DNA of 13,498 nucleotides from VAZQ01 sp036498625 (GTDB lineage Bacteria; Pseudomonadota; Alphaproteobacteria; Rhizobiales; Xanthobacteraceae). The notes beneath the pieces were generated by a model. The model had not been told where the DNA came from, did not search any database, and worked only from the letters and a program-made list of their open reading frames with translations. The position numbers were made by a program, and so were the translations under genes. Below are positions 13,474 to 13,498 of the stretch, piece by piece; position 1 is the first letter of the stretch; every line of letters begins with the position of its first letter. The stretch covers positions 1 through 13,498 of the forward strand of contig DASYFD010000052.1 in assembly GCA_036498625.1 (NCBI GenBank). The letters are read 5' to 3'.

Positions 13474-13498
13474 TCTGCCTATCCGGTTCCGAGCCGCA

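Noticed and set aside
1..13498. tRNA, rRNA, CRISPR array, transposase or phage genes
   Set aside because: None seen: no regularly spaced repeats, no tRNA-like cloverleaf recognised in gaps, and no translated product resembling a transposase, integrase or phage structural protein.

Overview
The window is GC-rich, strongly codon-biased DNA typical of an alphaproteobacterium. Degenerate copies of the short palindromic repeats that litter Bradyrhizobium and Rhodopseudomonas genomes lie between several genes, and the protein set (GumC/ExoP-like chain-length protein, ExoQ-like polymerase, NitT/TauT-type binding protein) fits that group. Assignment to the Bradyrhizobium neighbourhood is inference from composition and repeats, not from a search.

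Positions 1-8052 are an exopolysaccharide locus in two divergent arms. The minus-strand arm, read from 3442 down to 1, has a GNAT-like acyltransferase, a WecG/TagA/CpsF glycosyltransferase and the first 420 residues of a Wzz/GumC/ExoP chain-length protein that runs off the left edge. The plus-strand arm (3596-8052) has an AMP-forming acyl ligase, an ExoQ/Wzy-like O-antigen polymerase and a polyprenyl-phosphate hexose-1-phosphate transferase. Together these cover lipid-carrier priming, addition of a sugar, polymerisation and chain-length control or export. The ligase and acyltransferase face each other across a 153-bp divergent promoter region and suggest, as a hypothesis, acyl decoration of the polymer or its precursor.

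Positions 8275-11493 are a plus-strand run of exported proteins: two tandem paralogues of an unrecognised secreted family, a 97-residue secreted protein with six cysteines, and a NitT/TauT-like solute-binding protein with no permease or ATPase beside it. All four begin with a signal peptide and a good ribosome binding site.

Positions 11509-13473 are on the minus strand: a serine-type glutaminase (glsA), converging on the binding-protein gene, and upstream of it an RsbW-like histidine-kinase-fold anti-sigma protein overlapping a STAS-domain antagonist by 14 bases, a compact partner-switching pair.

The most notable non-coding signals are an inverted pair of 35-bp repeats (31 of 35 matching) bracketing the WecG-type gene, a shared palindromic GTTAA-N2-TTAA element upstream of both that gene and the chain-length gene, a 16-bp perfect palindrome upstream of the secreted-protein run, and a 43-bp hairpin upstream of glsA. 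No tRNA, rRNA, CRISPR array, transposase or prophage gene is visible. No stretch over about 300 bases lacks a gene.
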